Source: Symbiodinium microadriaticum
Taxonomy: Eukaryota > Sar > Dinophyceae > Suessiales > Symbiodiniaceae
NCBI GenBank assembly: GCA_001939145.1
Contig: LSRX01000514.1
Span: 443,654 to 507,653 of the forward strand
Direction: 5' to 3'
DNA length: 64,000 nt
A program made the position numbers and the translations under genes. Positions 9,549 to 19,013 of the stretch are shown here, piece by piece (the first letter of the stretch is position 1; every line of letters starts with the position of its first letter). The notes under the pieces are model-generated. The model was not told where the DNA came from. It saw nothing but the letters and a program-made list of their open reading frames with translations, and did not search any database.

Positions 9549-9660
9549 TCCTTCCGAATCCTGCAACGTCTGAAAACCCGCAAGGATCTCCGGGACCTGG
9601 CCGCCCCCTTCCGCAGAGTCGGCGTACACACTGGAGGCATCGGGTCTTTTGTGACCCTAA
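9549..9660 (+). CDS. exon candidate squeezed between two MITEs
   Basis: One frame reads SFRILQRLKTRKDLRDLAAP, then FRRVGVHTGGIGSFVT, open to TAA at 9672. The left boundary is the family A right TIR and the right boundary the family F element at 9668, so the true exon ends may have been lost or moved. The basic, helical N-terminal half is protein-like. Not recognised. Confidence 0.4.
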
Positions 9661-9667
9661 AGCCCTA

Positions 9668-9760
9668 CCCATAAGGCCCCTAAGGAATTCCTTTTTTGTG
9701 GTTTATGGTTAGAATCCTATCAGGTAATCCCAAAAAGGAACTACTTAGGGGCCTAGGGGT
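9668..9760. mobile_element. family F MITE-like palindrome (copy 1)
   Basis: CCCATAAGGCCCCTAAGGAA at the left and ACTTAGGGGCCTAGGGG at the right, flanked by TA on both sides. Confidence 0.75.
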
Positions 9761-10623
9761 AAGCCCTAAACCGTGGGTGTGGGATTGAAAGCTTGGAGTT
9801 GGGATTTGGTTGTCAGTGTTTCGGTGTTTCAGGTCTTCTTGGGTTTGTCGGGTTTGGGCTTAATTTGTTAAACATAATCCCTTGCAAAACTGAAAGTCTA
9901 GACTTGTTTGGGGCTTATGAACTCAGAAACTAAGATATGTTAGGGTTCGCCCTAAACCCTAAACTCCTCTAGACCCTAAACCCTAAACTCTAAGCCCGAA
10001 ACCCTAAACCACCGTGTTCAAGTTTGGGTTGGGAGTTGGCCTGGGGTTGGCACTTGAGTATGAGGCCCTCGACTGGGTTCGGGGTTTTAGGGTTTAGGTG
10101 TTCAATTTAGGCTTTAGTTTAGGGTCTTATATAGGGTTTAGGACTTATAACCCTAAACCCTAAAGCCTTTACCAGGGTTTAGGGCCTAGAATTTCGAGTT
10201 CAGGCTTTAGGGGTTTACACCGGTTTGGGACACCTCGCTGCTCAGGTTCCTGCCATTCCAGAAACCAGCTGAGAATGAGACTGTTTAATGAGGTAAGCAC
10301 GGCCTAAACCCTTTAAGCCTAGATGCAGAATTGTCGGTTCGGGGTGTGGGGTTACAAAGTTGCTTCGTTAGGCCCTAACCGCCTGGATAGGCCACGCAAT
10401 GACCAACCCAACACACCCTCTAACGCCGTAAGTTCGATCACCTCAGGATCGCGAGCACCCTCTCTTTGCCCTAAACCCTAAACTTTAAAGCTTTATCCCC
10501 GTGGCGGCTGGTGAATCTGTGCAAGCAGCATCGTGGATGATGGAGGGTCCTGGGATGGCTGCGAGGTCTACGCCTCTATAGAAGGCGGCAGCAGGGCATA
10601 CTCCCCTGCTCTGCTGGAGTCAG

Positions 10624-10769
10624 GGGGCATGTGCCGCCGCTCTCGAGGTGTTCGCTGAGTTCGGGAAGGTCGCGTGGAAAAACGAGAGCTCTTATCTGAC
10701 ACAGCTAGAGAACCTCGAGAAGACGGTGCAGGAGCTCAGCATCGGCTCTCTTATTAGAGGCTTGAATAG
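10624..10769 (+). CDS. exon candidate, helical, unknown protein
   Basis: After GTCAG| at 10623 one frame reads GACAAALEVFAEFGKVAWKN, then ESSYLTQLENLEKTVQELSI, typical of an amphipathic or coiled-coil helix. A GT donor occurs at 10770 (AATAG|GTCGC); the frame stays open to 10875. Confidence 0.5.
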
Positions 10770-11039
10770 GTCGCAATACCATATGCACACCCCGCCACCC
10801 TCTTCATCATCCCTATGTATTCAAGCTTGTCGATCGCCTGTCATAAAGCCGCTTAAAGCTTTACACAGCCTATAAGCCCTACAAAACGCCAGAAGATCCT
10901 AACTAACTGTTCAAGGTCGGCTCCCTGTCCAAAAGAAGATTTGGTAAGTGGGGTAAACCCCAAACACCAATACCCTAAACTTGAACCCGAAGCCCTAGAC
11001 CGCCTTGGAAGGCATTACCTCGGCCAGCGAAGATCGCAG

Positions 11040-11137
11040 GGCGATGGGTGCCGGCAGGGGCCGTGCTGGACGTCATTCGCTACGTACCGCCAGGCCTGAG
11101 GGAAGGCTCTGGTTGTAATTTCGGGCTCCGCCTTAAG
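11040..11137 (+). CDS. exon candidate, unknown protein
   Basis: Acceptor GATCGCAG| at 11039. The frame reads RWVPAGAVLDVIRYVPPGLR, then EGSGCNFGLRLKEL. A GA donor (TTAAG|GAGTTG) precedes a long TTTAGGG cluster. Telomere-like CCCTAAAC-type units lie before it at 10970-11000. Confidence 0.5.
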
Positions 11138-11144
11138 GAGTTGT

Positions 11145-11270
11145 TTAGGGTTTACGGGTTTAGGGGTTTAGGATTTAGGGTTTACGGGTTTAGGATTTAG
11201 GGTTTAGGGTTTAGGACTTAGGGTTTAGGGATTAGGGATTAGGGTTTAGGGTTTAGGGTTTAAGGTTTAG
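11145..11270 (+). repeat. telomere-like cluster, TTTAGGG orientation
   Basis: TTTAGGG, TTTACGGG and ATTAGGG units directly after the exon candidate at 11040-11137. Confidence 0.85.
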
Positions 11271-11757
11271 TAAGGCTTCGCATAGCATGGAAATTATCTA
11301 CGTAGCAGCGTCTTTGGATCCACAAGTCGCATAAGTATTCAACACAATCAGGGCTTGTTGAGTAGGATTTAGGGTTTAGGGGTTATGTAGGGGGTTGTTC
11401 ATCTGTCATTTATGGGGTGTGAGGACTGCTTGGGTTCGGCTTCGCACGGCTTCAAAAACAAGTAACTCCAGCAGCGAGACCTACCGACAGCACCACAGCC
11501 GCGCTTCTATTGGTTTCTCTTCATGTCATCTACGGCTCTTACAATGCAGCTGCCATAGCCACTTTAATTCTTTTTTCGACGACGATGATGATTGTTGTGA
11601 TGCAGAACATGGTTAGGAGCTGTGCAATTAATGAGGAAGATGAAAATGATGTTGACTGTTACAATCGAGGTCCTTGGGTTTCGATTGATGATGCAGCGGT
11701 AGGCACAAATTACTGACCGCCCGCCCGCCGCAAAGCAAGATATGTTCTAAGTATTTT

Positions 11758-11846
11758 CCCTGGGGCTCCAAGTATACAAATAGTACCTACTTTGGGGTGT
11801 AAAGTCTGTAAATAGTACCTACTCTGGGCTTTTTGAAGCCCCAGGG
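11758..11846 (+). mobile_element. family B MITE (copy 2)
   Basis: CCCTGGGGCTCCAAGTATAC at the left, GAAGCCCCAGGG at the right, with two internal direct copies of AAATAGTACCTACT. Confidence 0.8.
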
Positions 11847-11863
11847 TTTTGGCTCCTCTTCAG

Positions 11864-12110
11864 CAACACGCCGGCAGGTGCGAGCATTGACGAAGCCCCT
11901 CTAGAGTTTGCAGAGACTTTCCTCGCCCGGCTCAGCCGCAAGCGATTCGGGAAAGGAGGCCTGATGTGCTCTGACTCCCCAGAGACTCCATTATCCCTTA
12001 ATTAAGGAATATACCCTAAATTATAATAGGAACCCTAATAAGGTTTAAGGTATACTCCTTAAGTAAGGGATATTGGAGTCTCTGGGTCTGACTCTGACCC
12101 CTACACGCCC
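11864..12110 (+). CDS. coding segment split by a family A MITE with 8-bp target duplication
   Basis: After CTTCAG| at 11863 the frame reads NTPAGASIDEAPLEFAETFL, then ARLSRKRFGKGGLMCSDS up to the element. Past it the same frame resumes as SDSDPYTP. The element (109 bp) plus one TCTGACTC duplicate totals 117 bp, so exact removal restores one reading frame. Read through, the element gives a stop (TAA in its left arm). The protein is not recognised; this is a disrupted exon or pseudogene. Confidence 0.5.
11978..12086. mobile_element. family A MITE (copy 4) with target duplication TCTGACTC
   Basis: CCCAGAGACTCC...GGAGTCTCTGGG, flanked by TCTGACTC at 11970-11977 and again at 12087-12094. An 8-bp duplication and CAGAG-type ends fit a hAT-like non-autonomous element. 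Confidence 0.85.
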
Positions 12111-12280
12111 GAAACCCTATAACCACCCTAATTCCTTAAGCCCGAAACCCCATTGAGATCTGCACCAAGGTCAAAGGAAAAAGCACTAAGCGCCAACCAG
12201 AAACAGAGGGTCCTTGGGGGGGGGGAAGTTTGTAGATGCCTGGGTTTCGTGTTATCTACGTACGGCGGATGGGAAGGGTA

Positions 12281-12390
12281 CATGGGTAGTTCTCTAAATT
12301 AGGGTCCCTCTATAGATCCCCCAAATAGCACGGTACCCTTATCAAAAGGAGCCCGAACAAGGGACCCTAATTTAGAAAACTACCCGCATG
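12281..12390. mobile_element. family D MITE (copy 1)
   Basis: ATGGGTAGTTCTCTAAATT at the left and the complement AATTTAGAAAACTACCCGCAT at the right, with the conserved centre AGCACGGTACCCTTAT. Confidence 0.75.
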
Positions 12391-12608
12391 ATTCTGGGGC
12401 TAAATTGAACATTTCAGGGTTTGGGATTAAAGTTTTGGTGTTTGGGGCTTCAGGTTTTCGTTACAGAGTGTTAGGGTTTAGGGTTTAGGATTGTAGTCCC
12501 TGACTTCCTTTTCTGGCAGGAGTCCTGCGTGACAGCCGGGGCGAGTTAATCTTGGAGTTCCAGCGCCCAAACGATCCGTCACTTGCCGCGCACGGGATTT
12601 ACCGATAG

Positions 12609-12700
12609 TTTCCATTGTAGTTCCTTTTCTGGTTAACCAGCTTTTTTGGTTAGGATCCTGCAATATAAACTTGGATAGTGCAAAAAGGAACTACGACGGA
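12609..12700. mobile_element. family F-related diverged element
   Basis: TGTAGTTCCTTTTCTGGTTA and GCAAAAAGGAACTACGACG form the arms. Only the inner TAGTTCCTTTT core matches family F. Confidence 0.4.
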
Positions 12701-12734
12701 GACTACAGGTAGAGGGTCTTATTGGGTTTTACCT

Positions 12735-12820
12735 GGACCCCCAAAAGTATGAAAAGATAATGGCCTTCCATAGGTGCTGGGCCATTATTTTTCCTACTTT
12801 CCGGGGTTTTCAGGTAGGGC
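12735..12820. repeat. single-copy near-palindrome
   Basis: ACCTGGACCCCCAAAAGTA and TACTTTCCGGGGTTTTCAGGT arms around a centre with GGCC...GGCCATTATTTT. Confidence 0.4.
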
Positions 12821-13384
12821 TTCTACGACTCAGGGCCAACATCAGGGTTTGGGTGATATTTGTTTCTCTACTAAAGCTGGGTGTTCCCCATGGTCTAGCC
12901 TTTAAAGCCCAACTTCGATCAGTCTCAATCAGCACATAGGCCATAGGCAGCTGTGTCAAAACGTGCATCCAACTTTAAAGTAGCACTAGCTGCAGTCATG
13001 TAAGTAAAGATGTCTTAGCAAATCCGGTGCAGTGGCCGCAATGCCCGTTTGTTGTGTCAAGATGTGCATAAAGTGCCCGGGATCCACAGTGGAAGCAGCT
13101 TTGAGATAGTAGTGCTCACGCTGGTGTAGCGCAGCATGTTGATATGTAGGTATAAGTAATAGTACATAATAAATATTACTGGCACATTATAGGGATGAGT
13201 CATATACAGATACACGAAAGTGTATCGTGTGTCTATATCCATATCTCTTTCCCACTCGCTCTCTCTCTCTCTCTCCTCTCGATTTGTCGATGCCTTCTTT
13301 GTATGCTTATACTTATATGTTACATACGCATTAGTTTTATGTTCAACGCTGCTCTCACGGGTAGTGCTATGATCACAGTACCAC

Positions 13385-13530
13385 AGAAACCCTGAACCCT
13401 AAACACCTAAACCCCAAACCCTAAACCCCTAAACTCTAAACCCTAAACCCCTAAACCCTAAACCCTAACCCCTAAACCCTAAACCCTAAACCCTAACCCC
13501 TAAACCCTAAACCCTAAACCCTAAAACCCG
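13385..13530 (-). repeat. telomere-like cluster, CCCTAAA orientation
   Basis: Nearly pure CCCTAAA/CCCCTAAA for about 140 bp, directly before the acceptor at 13538. Confidence 0.95.
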
Positions 13531-13538
13531 AACCCCAG

Positions 13539-13615
13539 GCTCGACCTTCACACCGAGCTCTGCGAGCTGCTCTTGAGTCGCAACGAGGCAGGCATCTGCG
13601 GCTCCTGGATGAAGG
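13539..13615 (+). CDS. exon candidate bracketed by telomere-like repeats
   Basis: Acceptor CCCCAG|G, donor AAGG|GTGTTAGG (13616). One frame reads LDLHTELCELLLSRNEAGIC, then GSWMK. CCCTAAA array on the left, TTTAGGG on the right (13626-13690). Unknown protein. Confidence 0.55.
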
Positions 13616-13625
13616 GTGTTAGGTG

Positions 13626-13692
13626 TTTGGGTTTAGGGTTTGGGGGTTTAGGGTTTAGGGTCTAGGGGTTTGGGTTTAGGGTTTCGGGTCTT
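13626..13692 (+). repeat. telomere-like cluster, TTTAGGG orientation
   Basis: TTTAGGG/TTTGGGGG units after the exon candidate at 13539-13615. Confidence 0.85.
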
Positions 13693-13954
13693 AGGATTTT
13701 GGAACAAATCCGGACTCGAGATTTCAGGATTATCGTATACAGGTCCTGTTGGGCGCTCTTGGGACTTGGGAGTTGCAGTTGGGCGCCGCCGGGTCTAACA
13801 AATTTCAAGACCTCGATCTTTATCTGAGACATTCTCAGGTGGGTAGTTACCGTTATAGGAGCCTTGTAGAAGGTCTATATACCTTATAGAAGCCTTTTAG
13901 AAGCCCTATATACCCTAAACTCCCCACCTGTAGTTTTCTTTAGTCTTTACCCAG

Positions 13955-13991
13955 GTCACAGAAGAAGCCTTCGCTGCTTTGGATCGAGAGG
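13955..13991 (+). CDS. short exon candidate
   Basis: Pyrimidine-rich tract ending TTTACCCAG|, then VTEEAFAALDRE, and a GT donor at 13992. A longer reading continues GRAVP before TGA. Confidence 0.4.
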
Positions 13992-14098
13992 GTCGAGCCG
14001 TGCCCTGATTTTTTAAGCACAAATCCTGGAACGGGGGCGAGAAGGACCCCTGCGTTCCTCCTCGTAGTGACGGTGAGTCAGGCTCAAAAGGCGTCAAG

Positions 14099-14133
14099 AT
14101 GCAGGGCTCGCATTGCAGCTGCGCTTGTCCCAG
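14099..14133 (+). CDS. micro-exon candidate
   Basis: AAG| acceptor at 14098 and a textbook donor CAG|GTGAGC at 14134. The frame AGLALQLRLSQ ends on the codon boundary. TTTAGGG begins 9 nt past the donor start. Confidence 0.4.
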
Positions 14134-14190
14134 GTGAGCGGTTTAGGGTTTAGAAAGACGGAAGACTCCGCGTGAGAGCGAGCCTTGCAG

Positions 14191-14269
14191 CTGCGGTGCT
14201 CCTGGACGGCACGGTGCAGAGGCAACATCCGTCGAAGAATCGCTGCCGCGTCCATGCCATGTCCTGGGG
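14191..14269 (+). CDS. exon candidate, unknown protein
   Basis: After CTTGCAG| at 14190, one frame reads AVLLDGTVQRQHPSKNRCRV, then HAMSWG, with a GT donor at 14270. A second frame (LRCSWTARCRGNIRRRIAAA) is also open. The family B element at 14277 starts right after. Confidence 0.4.
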
Positions 14270-14276
14270 GTCATAA

Positions 14277-14367
14277 CCCTATAGGGCTCCAAGTACACAA
14301 ACAGTACCTACTGTGGGGTCTAAAGTCTGTAAATAGTACCTACTTTGGGCTGTTCGGAGCCCCAGGG
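14277..14367 (+). mobile_element. family B MITE (copy 3)
   Basis: CCCTATAGGGCTCCAAGTAC to GGAGCCCCAGGG, with paired CAGTACCTACT and TAGTACCTACTTTGGG internal repeats. Confidence 0.8.
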
Positions 14368-14935
14368 TAAAGGTTCTGTTGCACTGAGCTTTTACCTATG
14401 CAACCGAACATACATCGCATGCCGTGTCGCTACCTGCTATTCGTATTGAAGTCAGTATCAACAACAGGGAATAGGAGAAATGGCGTTTTGAGTTGATTAA
14501 ACACGTATGTACATGGGGACGTTCGGGGATAGTAGTGCCGACTGCACCTAAACTTGTCCAAGCTTGATCAGAGTCCTGCAGTGCTCATGACTGTAGCACA
14601 TTACACTTAAGATTCATTAATCACTTCAAACCCTGGACATGTAAACCATATCCTGGCAGTTCTTGCAACAAGCCCTCTACGATCAGCTACTTTAGTATAC
14701 CTCGAGACCTCGAATCCGTCAGGCTGCATCTACAATACCTCAAACCCCTACACCCTGTGCTACACCCAGAATCCGAAACGGCCCTATAACATACCCAACA
14801 TGCCATCCGCAAAAAAGCAGATGCCTAAGTCTTCAAGCGCACTCTAATCCCCATAGCCTGTAGACCCCCCTAACTCTGAACCCTGCGCTGCCTAGCCCGA
14901 AACCCGAAACCCAAACCGCATAGATGCAAACCCTA

Positions 14936-15024
14936 CCCTAGGGCTCCAAGTATACAAAGAGTACCTTTTTTGGGGTCTAAAGTCTGTAAAACAGTACCTA
15001 CTTTGGGCTTTTGGAGCCCCAGGG
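14936..15024 (+). mobile_element. family B MITE (copy 4)
   Basis: CCCTAGGGCTCCAAGTATAC to TTGGAGCCCCAGGG, preceded by TA. Confidence 0.8.
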
Positions 15025-15146
15025 TGTAGGGTTCAGGTAAGTCTTACAAACTTCACCGTGCTACATTGTTTCTCACCCTGTGATACAGAAAAATGAGGGC
15101 AACGGGTCTTTCGGCTCCTACTGAGGCTCCCAACTAAGTAAAGTTA

Positions 15147-15237
15147 GCCATAGGCCCCTAAGTAGTTCCTTTTTTGTGGCTTATGTTTAGAATCCTATAA
15201 ACGTAATCCCAAAAAGGAGCTACTTAGGGGCCTATAT
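15147..15237. mobile_element. family F MITE (copy 2)
   Basis: CCATAGGCCCCTAAGTAG and CTACTTAGGGGCCTATA arms, with TTTAGAATCCTATAA centre. Confidence 0.75.
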
Positions 15238-15364
15238 GCCGCAGCCCCGGCCTTAAAGAAAGGCACTCTCCGAGCCTTCAGGCTCTATAAATCTAGACCC
15301 CAGAGGCCCTACATCCTACATAACATATGTGTATATATACATTTTATATGGAAACCCACCCTAC

Positions 15365-15432
15365 ACCCCACACCCTAGCCCTAAATCCTAACCCTAAACC
15401 CTAAACCCCTAAACCCTAAACCCTAAACCCTA
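15365..15432 (-). repeat. telomere-like cluster, CCCTAAA orientation
   Basis: CCCTAAA units upstream of the exon candidate at 15472. Confidence 0.8.
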
Positions 15433-15471
15433 ATCCTAAGCCTTACACCCGAAAGACCGGCACCCCGCCAG

Positions 15472-15540
15472 GATCCAGGAGGAACATGCTCGGTCTCTCC
15501 TCACGCAGAAGGCCAAGGCGGGGAAGGACACAGCGCTTTG
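15472..15540 (+). CDS. exon candidate, unknown protein
   Basis: Acceptor CCGCCAG|G; the frame reads IQEEHARSLLTQKAKAGKDT, then AL, with a GT donor at 15541 (TTTG|GTCTAG). The family B element begins 6 bp downstream, so it would be intronic. Confidence 0.45.
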
Positions 15541-15546
15541 GTCTAG

Positions 15547-15633
15547 CCCTAGGGCTCCAAGTATACACAGTACCTACTTTGGGGTCTAAAGTCTGTAAGT
15601 AGTACCTTCTTTGGGCTATTTGGAGCCCCAGGG
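15547..15633 (+). mobile_element. family B MITE (copy 5)
   Basis: CCCTAGGGCTCCAAGTATAC to GGAGCCCCAGGG. It sits just past the donor of the preceding exon candidate. Confidence 0.8.
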
Positions 15634-15639
15634 ATTATA

Positions 15640-16505
15640 TGGATGGGACTTTCTGAAATTTAGGGTGCCTTACTTTGGGGTCCTTACAATAAGGATCCTC
15701 TGTTTTGGGTACTATAGTGGGGTCCCCTATTTTCGGAAACCCCCATATTAGGCTCTAGATTTTACAGGTGTTTTTCCTAGGGCTTTAGGTTCTGAAAGTT
15801 GCTGCAAGGGCTTAATTAAGTCTTAAGAAAGCTTAGAAGGATGAAGTCTTTTAGGTTCAGGGTTGGGGCTCTAGGGTTTAAGCGCGCTGGTGCGCTCGAA
15901 GTCCCAATTTCAGCTTTCGATCGAGGGCTTCTATGGCAGCTGGAACATTGTTGAAGCAAGAGACCACCAACAGTGGGCCGGGTTTCTGGTTGATGAACAT
16001 ACACTAGGCTGCCATCGGAAGGAAACCACCTCATTCATCACATAGCCCTACCATGGTAAGCCAACTATGCTCAACACCCGGTGAATTCTTGACAGCCACA
16101 CATGACACTCCACAGGAACTTACCTGCAGCCCAAAACGCTTAAATCTAAAGGTTTGCTTACATGTTGTTGCTGTTCCGTAAACCCTTAATAAAAGACCCT
16201 AAACCCTTTCACCCTAAACCAAACACCCTAAACCCTAAAGGTTTGTGCTCAAGCCCAGAACAGAAGCCCTGAGGCACCACGCTCTACGCAATCCCTGATA
16301 TAGGGCTTAGGGTTTAGGGTAGCTCCCAGGCACCAGACCTATAGTAGGAGCCGGACTAAGAAGCCTCGGGTCTTTTTTTCGGGTTCAAAGATAGTAGGAT
16401 TTAGGGTCTATAGGGCCGTAGGGGATATTTGAGGGTTCCTTGGGAAACCTTGGGCCTGCATTCCTGGCACCCCAGAATTCGCACCACCACCCTTTGTGTT
16501 TCTGA
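15640..16505. other. intervening DNA without clear exon
   Basis: Contains degenerate GGGTCC/GGACCC half-palindromes (15650-15760), CCCTAAA units at 16198-16240, TTTAGGG at 16305-16320, and unique DNA. No confident coding segment. Confidence 0.5.
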
Positions 16506-16511
16506 GTTTTA

Positions 16512-17248
16512 GGGGGTCTCGAATAGATGGCACCTGCAAAAAGTTACAATAATGCCATCTGGGTAAATTATAAATGCACTTTTCGGTTTGGGGGTTCTAC
16601 AGAGCAACTAGATGGCACACGTCGGGTGTGTGTGTGCAGAGTGCGCTGCGTGAAAATGGCTTTGAAATGTGCTCTGCATGGGTTGTGATTTGAAATGGTT
16701 AGCGACGCTTGTGTGGCACGCGGCTCGTGGACCTTCTGCTCCTCCTCCTCCTCTCTTGCTCCTCTTCCTCCTCCTGATCCTCCTCCTTCTCCCTGCTCCA
16801 GCCCCCGCGCTTACTGCTCCTGCTCCTGCTCCGAAACACGGATGGAGATTAGTGGCTGCAGGCTGCAGGTCGGTAGAAGGTTGGAGGCTTGGGTTGGTGG
16901 CTAGTGGTATGATGTACGGGGCGTGTGCCATCTATGTGTGCTTGTGTGCAAAGTCCATTGGTAAAGAGAAAGATCTCGAGGAGGAGGTGCGGCATGTTCT
17001 TCATGCCTGTGTTTTGGCATTCCTCGCAGTTTTTCATGTTTTTCCTTGTTGGGAAAACGTCACTTCCTTTGAAAAGTTGGAAAGTTGTCCTTTTCGAAGT
17101 ATTCGGGTCTGGGTGGCTCTCTCTTGCCCGTGAGACTTCCCTGATTGTGGTCGTGTGTAGGGCGGCGTGTGCCATCTAGTCGTCGGTTTATACGTTCGGG
17201 GTGTGCTGCCTGTGAGAGTTGTGACACATGTGAATATGTATATGCTTT

Positions 17249-17279
<31 letters not shown>

Positions 17280-17837
17280 CTGTATATGTATGTGTACCGC
17301 CACAAGCACCAGCACCAGCACCAGCGCCACCAGCACCACCAGCACCACCAGCACCTTCCTTTCGGGACCTGACTTGTTCAAACTCCGCTGTCGGTCTGAC
17401 CTTTCCCGTAAGACGTGAAAGAAGAACAGGAGAGCAGCACACCTGAACCCTAAATTATATAAGCGTGTGCCATGTATATGTGCGGGGCCGCCGATCTCGT
17501 GAAAACACAAACTCCGGAAATTGGAGGCCCTAAACCGGATGCCGTGTCAGTTGTGGACATCCCAAGTACAACGAACATCGCAGGGCCCCGCCCCCACAGC
17601 ATCCACAGCCTCCCCCCACGTCCATGCGGAGCAAACCGGATGCCATCTAGCTGTGGTGGCTTGTGCCTCGGACCCGATGCGGCTTACCTTTTTCAAGCAC
17701 GTTCGTGCGCACCGGCCGCTCCCAGCCCAAATACATGGCATACGCCCACGATTCCCCTCTTGGTTTTGTGCAATCGGAAATAGGCCGTTTGCCATCTAGT
17801 ATCGTGGAAAAGCGTGCGCCATCTATTCGAGACCCCC
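16512..17837. mobile_element. 1,326-bp DNA-transposon-like element, non-autonomous
   Basis: Bounded by inverted repeats GGGGGTCTCGAATAGATGGC (left) and GCCATCTATTCGAGACCCCC (right), each flanked by TA (16510-16511 and 17838-17839). The motif GATGGCAC/GTGTGCCATCTA recurs at about 16526, 16553, 16607, 16927, 17169, 17466 (one mismatch), 17640, 17790 and 17818. Most copies in the right part point one way and the left-terminal ones point the other. Subterminal repeats of this type are transposase-binding sites in several DNA transposon superfamilies. The overlapping ORFs inside (up to 158 aa) are low-complexity, and no transposase motif is visible. The interior contains a TA/TATG microsatellite (17249-17295) and a CACCAG repeat (17305-17352). 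Confidence 0.7.
17249..17352. repeat. microsatellites (TA)n and (CACCAG)n
   Basis: TATATA run at 17249-17270 followed by CAGCAC/CACCAG triplet repeats, both inside the 1,326-bp element. Confidence 0.9.
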
Positions 17838-17887
17838 TATAGAGGGAATGCACCCTAAACCCTAAACCCTAGACCGTAGGCCCTAAA

Positions 17888-17990
17888 CCACATATATATA
17901 TATATATATATAATTAATCTATATATATATATATATATAATATATATATATAGAGAGAGAGAGAGGGACAGAGAGAGAGAGAGAGAGAGA
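17888..17990. repeat. microsatellite (TA)n then (GA)n
   Basis: Two TATATA blocks around TAATTAATC, then AGAGAG to 17990. Confidence 0.95.
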
Positions 17991-18503
17991 CCCTAAACCC
18001 TCAAGGAGCTTAGGGTTTAGGGCCAGGGTGACCGGGTTTCGGGCTTTCGGCCTGCAGCGTCGTAGGGCTTTAGGGTCTTGTCGGCTTTTGGTTTAGGGTT
18101 GCAGGGTTCAGGGGTTCTTAGCTCACAAAGACCCTAAACCCTAAACCCTAGACCTTAAACCCTAAACTAAAGCACTTAATGGGAGTATCAAGGCGTCAGG
18201 GTTTAGGCTTTTCCTGACTTGAGGAGTCGCGAAGGCCGAGAGCTTTAGGAATTGGGGTTTAGGGACTAGAGTTTAGGGCTTATAGGTTTTGGGGTTTAGA
18301 GTTTAGAGGTTTAGGGTTTATAGGGTTTAGGGTTTAGAGACTAGGGTTACTGTACTACTACCAGGTGACGCCATGCAGGTACTCGGGAACCGGAACCGCT
18401 TCCACGACCCAACACCCATGATCCCGAGTGCACACACCAACTAACTCCAAATCCAAGCAAGATGAACTTAGGGTTTAGGGTTTAGGGTATATGCTCCTGA
18501 CAG

Positions 18504-18622
18504 CAAGGCGCTTCTAAAAGAGCTTGGTGATTTCCTATTGCCACTCGCTCCTTGGCTTGCCTCCCGAGGGCGTGTAATTGGTTTCGCCTTCGTGTTTGAA
18601 GCAATCGACGACTTCCCGCAGG
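18504..18622 (+). CDS. exon candidate, hydrophobic, unknown protein
   Basis: After CTGACAG| at 18503 the frame reads KALLKELGDFLLPLAPWLAS, then RGRVIGFAFVFEAIDDFPQ, with a GT donor at 18623. It is long, gap-free and strongly protein-like, with a beta-strand-like GRVIGFAFVFE stretch. I do not recognise the family. Confidence 0.55.
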
Positions 18623-18683
18623 GTTTTGAGGGGTTTAGGATTCAGGGCTTAGGGCCCGCCGACGGCCCAATGAAAGAGTACTA

Positions 18684-18772
18684 CCCTGGCGCTCCAAGTA
18701 TACAAAGAGTACCTACTTTGAGGTCTGAGGTCTATAATTAGTACATGCTTTGGGCTAATTGGAGCCCCAGGG
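18684..18772 (+). mobile_element. family B MITE (copy 6)
   Basis: CCCTGGCGCTCCAAGTATAC to GGAGCCCCAGGG, preceded by TA. Confidence 0.75.
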
Positions 18773-18848
18773 TTAAGAAACAACGTTGATGAGAAGCTTC
18801 TACCCAAACCCGGTGGTTGCCCGACTTCTGTCTGACTTCTCATAGGCC

Positions 18849-18951
18849 GTGTTCTAAATTAGGGTCCCTTTTAGGGTCCTTTTCTTTATAAGGGTGCCGT
18901 ACTATATTGGTGATCTAAACAGGGACCCTAATTTAGAGAACTACCCTCATG
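18849..18951. mobile_element. family D MITE (copy 2)
   Basis: GTTCTAAATTAGGGTCCC left arm (end slightly eroded), right end TTTAGAGAACTACCCTCAT. Confidence 0.7.
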
Positions 18952-19013
18952 TTTTGAATTCCTGGCGTTGCAGGTTATGGGACTACCGCTCGGGTGGTGG
19001 GATCTGGGAGCTA

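Noticed and set aside
16608-17853. Dense overlapping ORFs up to 158 codons
   Set aside because: They lie inside the 1,326-bp TIR element, overlap on both strands, and consist of low-complexity leucine, alanine/proline and TA-repeat translations. No transposase motif is visible.
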